From: Chloroflexota bacterium
GTDB taxonomy: Bacteria > Chloroflexota > UBA11872 > VXOZ01
NCBI GenBank assembly: GCA_009839775.1
Contig: VXOZ01000010.1
Span: 1-5,733, forward strand
Reading direction: 5' to 3'
Length of the DNA stretch: 5,733 bases
Shown in pieces: positions 4,471 to 5,733 of this stretch. A program made the translations under genes and the position numbers. Under the pieces are notes generated by a model. It made no database searches. It saw only the letters and a program-made list of their open reading frames with translations, and was not told the DNA's origin. Within the stretch, counting starts at the first letter, position 1. Every line of letters begins with the position of its first letter.

Positions 4471-5708
4471 CAGCGCCCCCACCTACTTCGAACGGCGGCA
4501 AACTCCGCATTGCCGTCTTGGGCGTCGGCGCGGATCCCGGCGCGCGGGCGCGGCACTTCTTGGCAACGATCGCGCGGCTCACCGACCATTACGAGCTTGC
4601 GGCAATCTGCGACCGCAGCCCGGACGTGCTGGCGGAGGTGGGCGCGCTTTACGGTGTACCCGGCCAGTATGCCGACGTGCGCACGCTCTTTGCCAACGAA
4701 CAGCCGGACGTGGTGCTCAGCCTGACACCGAAAGATTCCCACATCGTCATGGCGCTCACCGCGGCCCGTCACGGCTGCCATATCATCACGGAGATTCCGG
4801 TTGCGCTGACACGCCGCCACGCCGCCGCTATTGCTGAGACCTGCCGGGAGAACGGTGTGCTCTGGGAAGTGGCGGAACAGGTGTGGCTCTGGCCCAGAGA
4901 GCGGCTGAAGCGCCAGATCATCGACGCCGGCCTGCTTGGCGCCGTGACACATGCCCGGCTCTGGTATCAGACGGGGCAGTACCACGGCTTCAGCGGCATT
5001 CGCGCCTTGATCGGTGCGCCGGCCGCCCGTGTGCTCGGCTATTGCGGCGAGGTGCCGACCGAGCCCTACATTGCCTACGGCGGCGAGCCGGAAAACTCGC
5101 TCAAGTGGGATTCCGGCGTTATCGAGTTCGCCAACGGCGTGGCGTGCCTCTTTGAAAAGCCGCCGCGGGTCTTTCCATCCAGCCACATTACGTTCCCCAC
5201 CGGCTGGGAAATTGAGGGGACGAAGGGCAACCTCAGCCGCGACGTACTCGTGCAATATCTGGAAGGCCGGTCCCTTACCTTTCCCATTCAGGAGCATTAC
5301 ATGGAGCGAGACGGCGCTCAGGTGCTTGAGTCCCTTTCCGTAGCCACCGACCCGCCGGTGGTGTGGGAAAACCCCTACAACCGCTACGGCATCGCAACGC
5401 AAGATGACGCCGCCAAAGCGGATATTCTCACCAGCTTCCACACAGCAATCACAATGGGAGAGAAGCCCCAGTACGGCGTGGCAGAAGGGGTGCGGGACTA
5501 CGAACTCTGCCTGGCAGTGCGCGAGAGCGCCGACCGCGGCAATACATGGGTCGAATTGCCATTAACCGACCCAACCGCGCTGGAAGAGCAGATCGAGGCG
5601 GAATTCCTGCGGCGCTACGGCCATGATCCTATCGAAGAAACGGATGCCCTGCTCGACGCGACGTTTACGCGTTCCGCCACCCTGTGGCCGTTTGCCCACT
5701 GGCTATGA
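4467..5708 (+). CDS. Gfo/Idh/MocA family oxidoreductase-like protein with altered catalytic motifs
   Basis: This 413-residue protein has the Gfo/Idh/MocA layout: an N-terminal Rossmann domain and a C-terminal alpha/beta domain that usually oxidises or epimerises sugars with NAD(P). The first strand and loop read RIAVLGVGADPG (14-25), so the third glycine of GxGxxG is displaced. D49 in AAICDR (45-50) ends the second strand and suggests NAD(H). The hallmark EKP is EIP at 109-111, losing the usual catalytic lysine. By eye, H173 in YHGFSGIRALIG aligns with the catalytic histidine, while the aspartate four residues before it is T169. WEIEGTKGNL (247-256) matches the family's strand motif. The protein may be a divergent enzyme, such as a redox lyase or hydrolase type, or a non-catalytic binder. 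It starts inside the previous stop codon and overlaps the next start the same way. Confidence 0.85.
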   Translation: MTAPPPTSNGGKLRIAVLGVGADPGARARHFLATIARLTDHYELAAICDRSPDVLAEVGALYGVPGQYADVRTLFANEQPDVVLSLTPKDSHIVMALTAARHGCHIITEIPVALTRRHAAAIAETCRENGVLWEVAEQVWLWPRERLKRQIIDAGLLGAVTHARLWYQTGQYHGFSGIRALIGAPAARVLGYCGEVPTEPYIAYGGEPENSLKWDSGVIEFANGVACLFEKPPRVFPSSHITFPTGWEIEGTKGNLSRDVLVQYLEGRSLTFPIQEHYMERDGAQVLESLSVATDPPVVWENPYNRYGIATQDDAAKADILTSFHTAITMGEKPQYGVAEGVRDYELCLAVRESADRGNTWVELPLTDPTALEEQIEAEFLRRYGHDPIEETDALLDATFTRSATLWPFAHWL

Positions 5709-5733
5709 TCCGCGTGGCAAAACGCTTACCGGC
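5705..5733 (+). CDS. Start of a further gene, truncated by window end
   Basis: ATG at 5705-5707 overlaps the TGA of the Gfo/Idh-like gene in an ATGA junction, the same arrangement as at 4467-4470. Nine full codons reading MIRVAKRLP remain open to the window end. There is no clear Shine-Dalgarno, which suits translational coupling. Product unknown. Confidence 0.5.

Noticed and set aside
4434..5441. Long minus-strand open frame (335 codons) opposite the Gfo/Idh-like gene
   Set aside because: It is a shadow of a GC-rich coding frame. The plus-strand product has clear family features, while the minus-strand one has none.

Overview
The window is GC-rich bacterial DNA with all recognisable genes on the + strand. 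It looks like part of a carbohydrate uptake and breakdown locus. It holds a DUF2961/GH172-type glycoside hydrolase (355-1410), a Tat-exported lipoprotein that binds sugars for an ABC importer (1801-3228), a probably beta-rich protein of unknown family (3544-4470), and a Gfo/Idh/MocA-type oxidoreductase-like protein (4467-5708). The first codons of a further gene (from 5705) overlap the last stop. Gene content, the Tat lipoprotein signal and the short palindromic repeats between genes would suit a Chloroflexota-like or other free-living or host-associated environmental bacterium. That is a weak inference: no rRNA or marker gene is present.

Layout: 1-354 is a palindrome-dense non-coding leader. 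It carries a dRS3-like repeat (ATTCCC-N8-GGGAAT) and what looks like the right half of a second copy cut by the window edge. The GH172 gene follows with its own Shine-Dalgarno. The 390-bp gap 1411-1800 contains a near-consensus sigma70-type promoter (TTGACA-17-TATCAT at 1630-1658), an inverted repeat over the expected transcription start, and a leader of about 135 nt. The binding-protein gene starts at GTG 1801. The open frame runs back to a TTG at 1630, but that TTG is the -35 box, so the long form is very unlikely. The gap 3229-3543 holds a weak terminator-like hairpin, a second hairpin, and a strong 15-pair stem-loop without a U-tract. The next two genes and the partial third are joined by ATGA stop/start overlaps, which indicates translational coupling.

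How the genes may work together (inference): the lipoprotein captures a sugar or glycoside outside the cell, and an ABC permease not in this window imports it. The GH172 enzyme, which has no signal peptide, cleaves furanosidic linkages in the cytoplasm. The Gfo/Idh-like protein and its unknown partner then process or sense the product. The Gfo/Idh-like protein has lost the usual catalytic lysine (EKP is EIP) and apparently the catalytic aspartate, so it may not be a standard sugar dehydrogenase. No CRISPR array, tRNA, rRNA, transposase or defence gene was seen.
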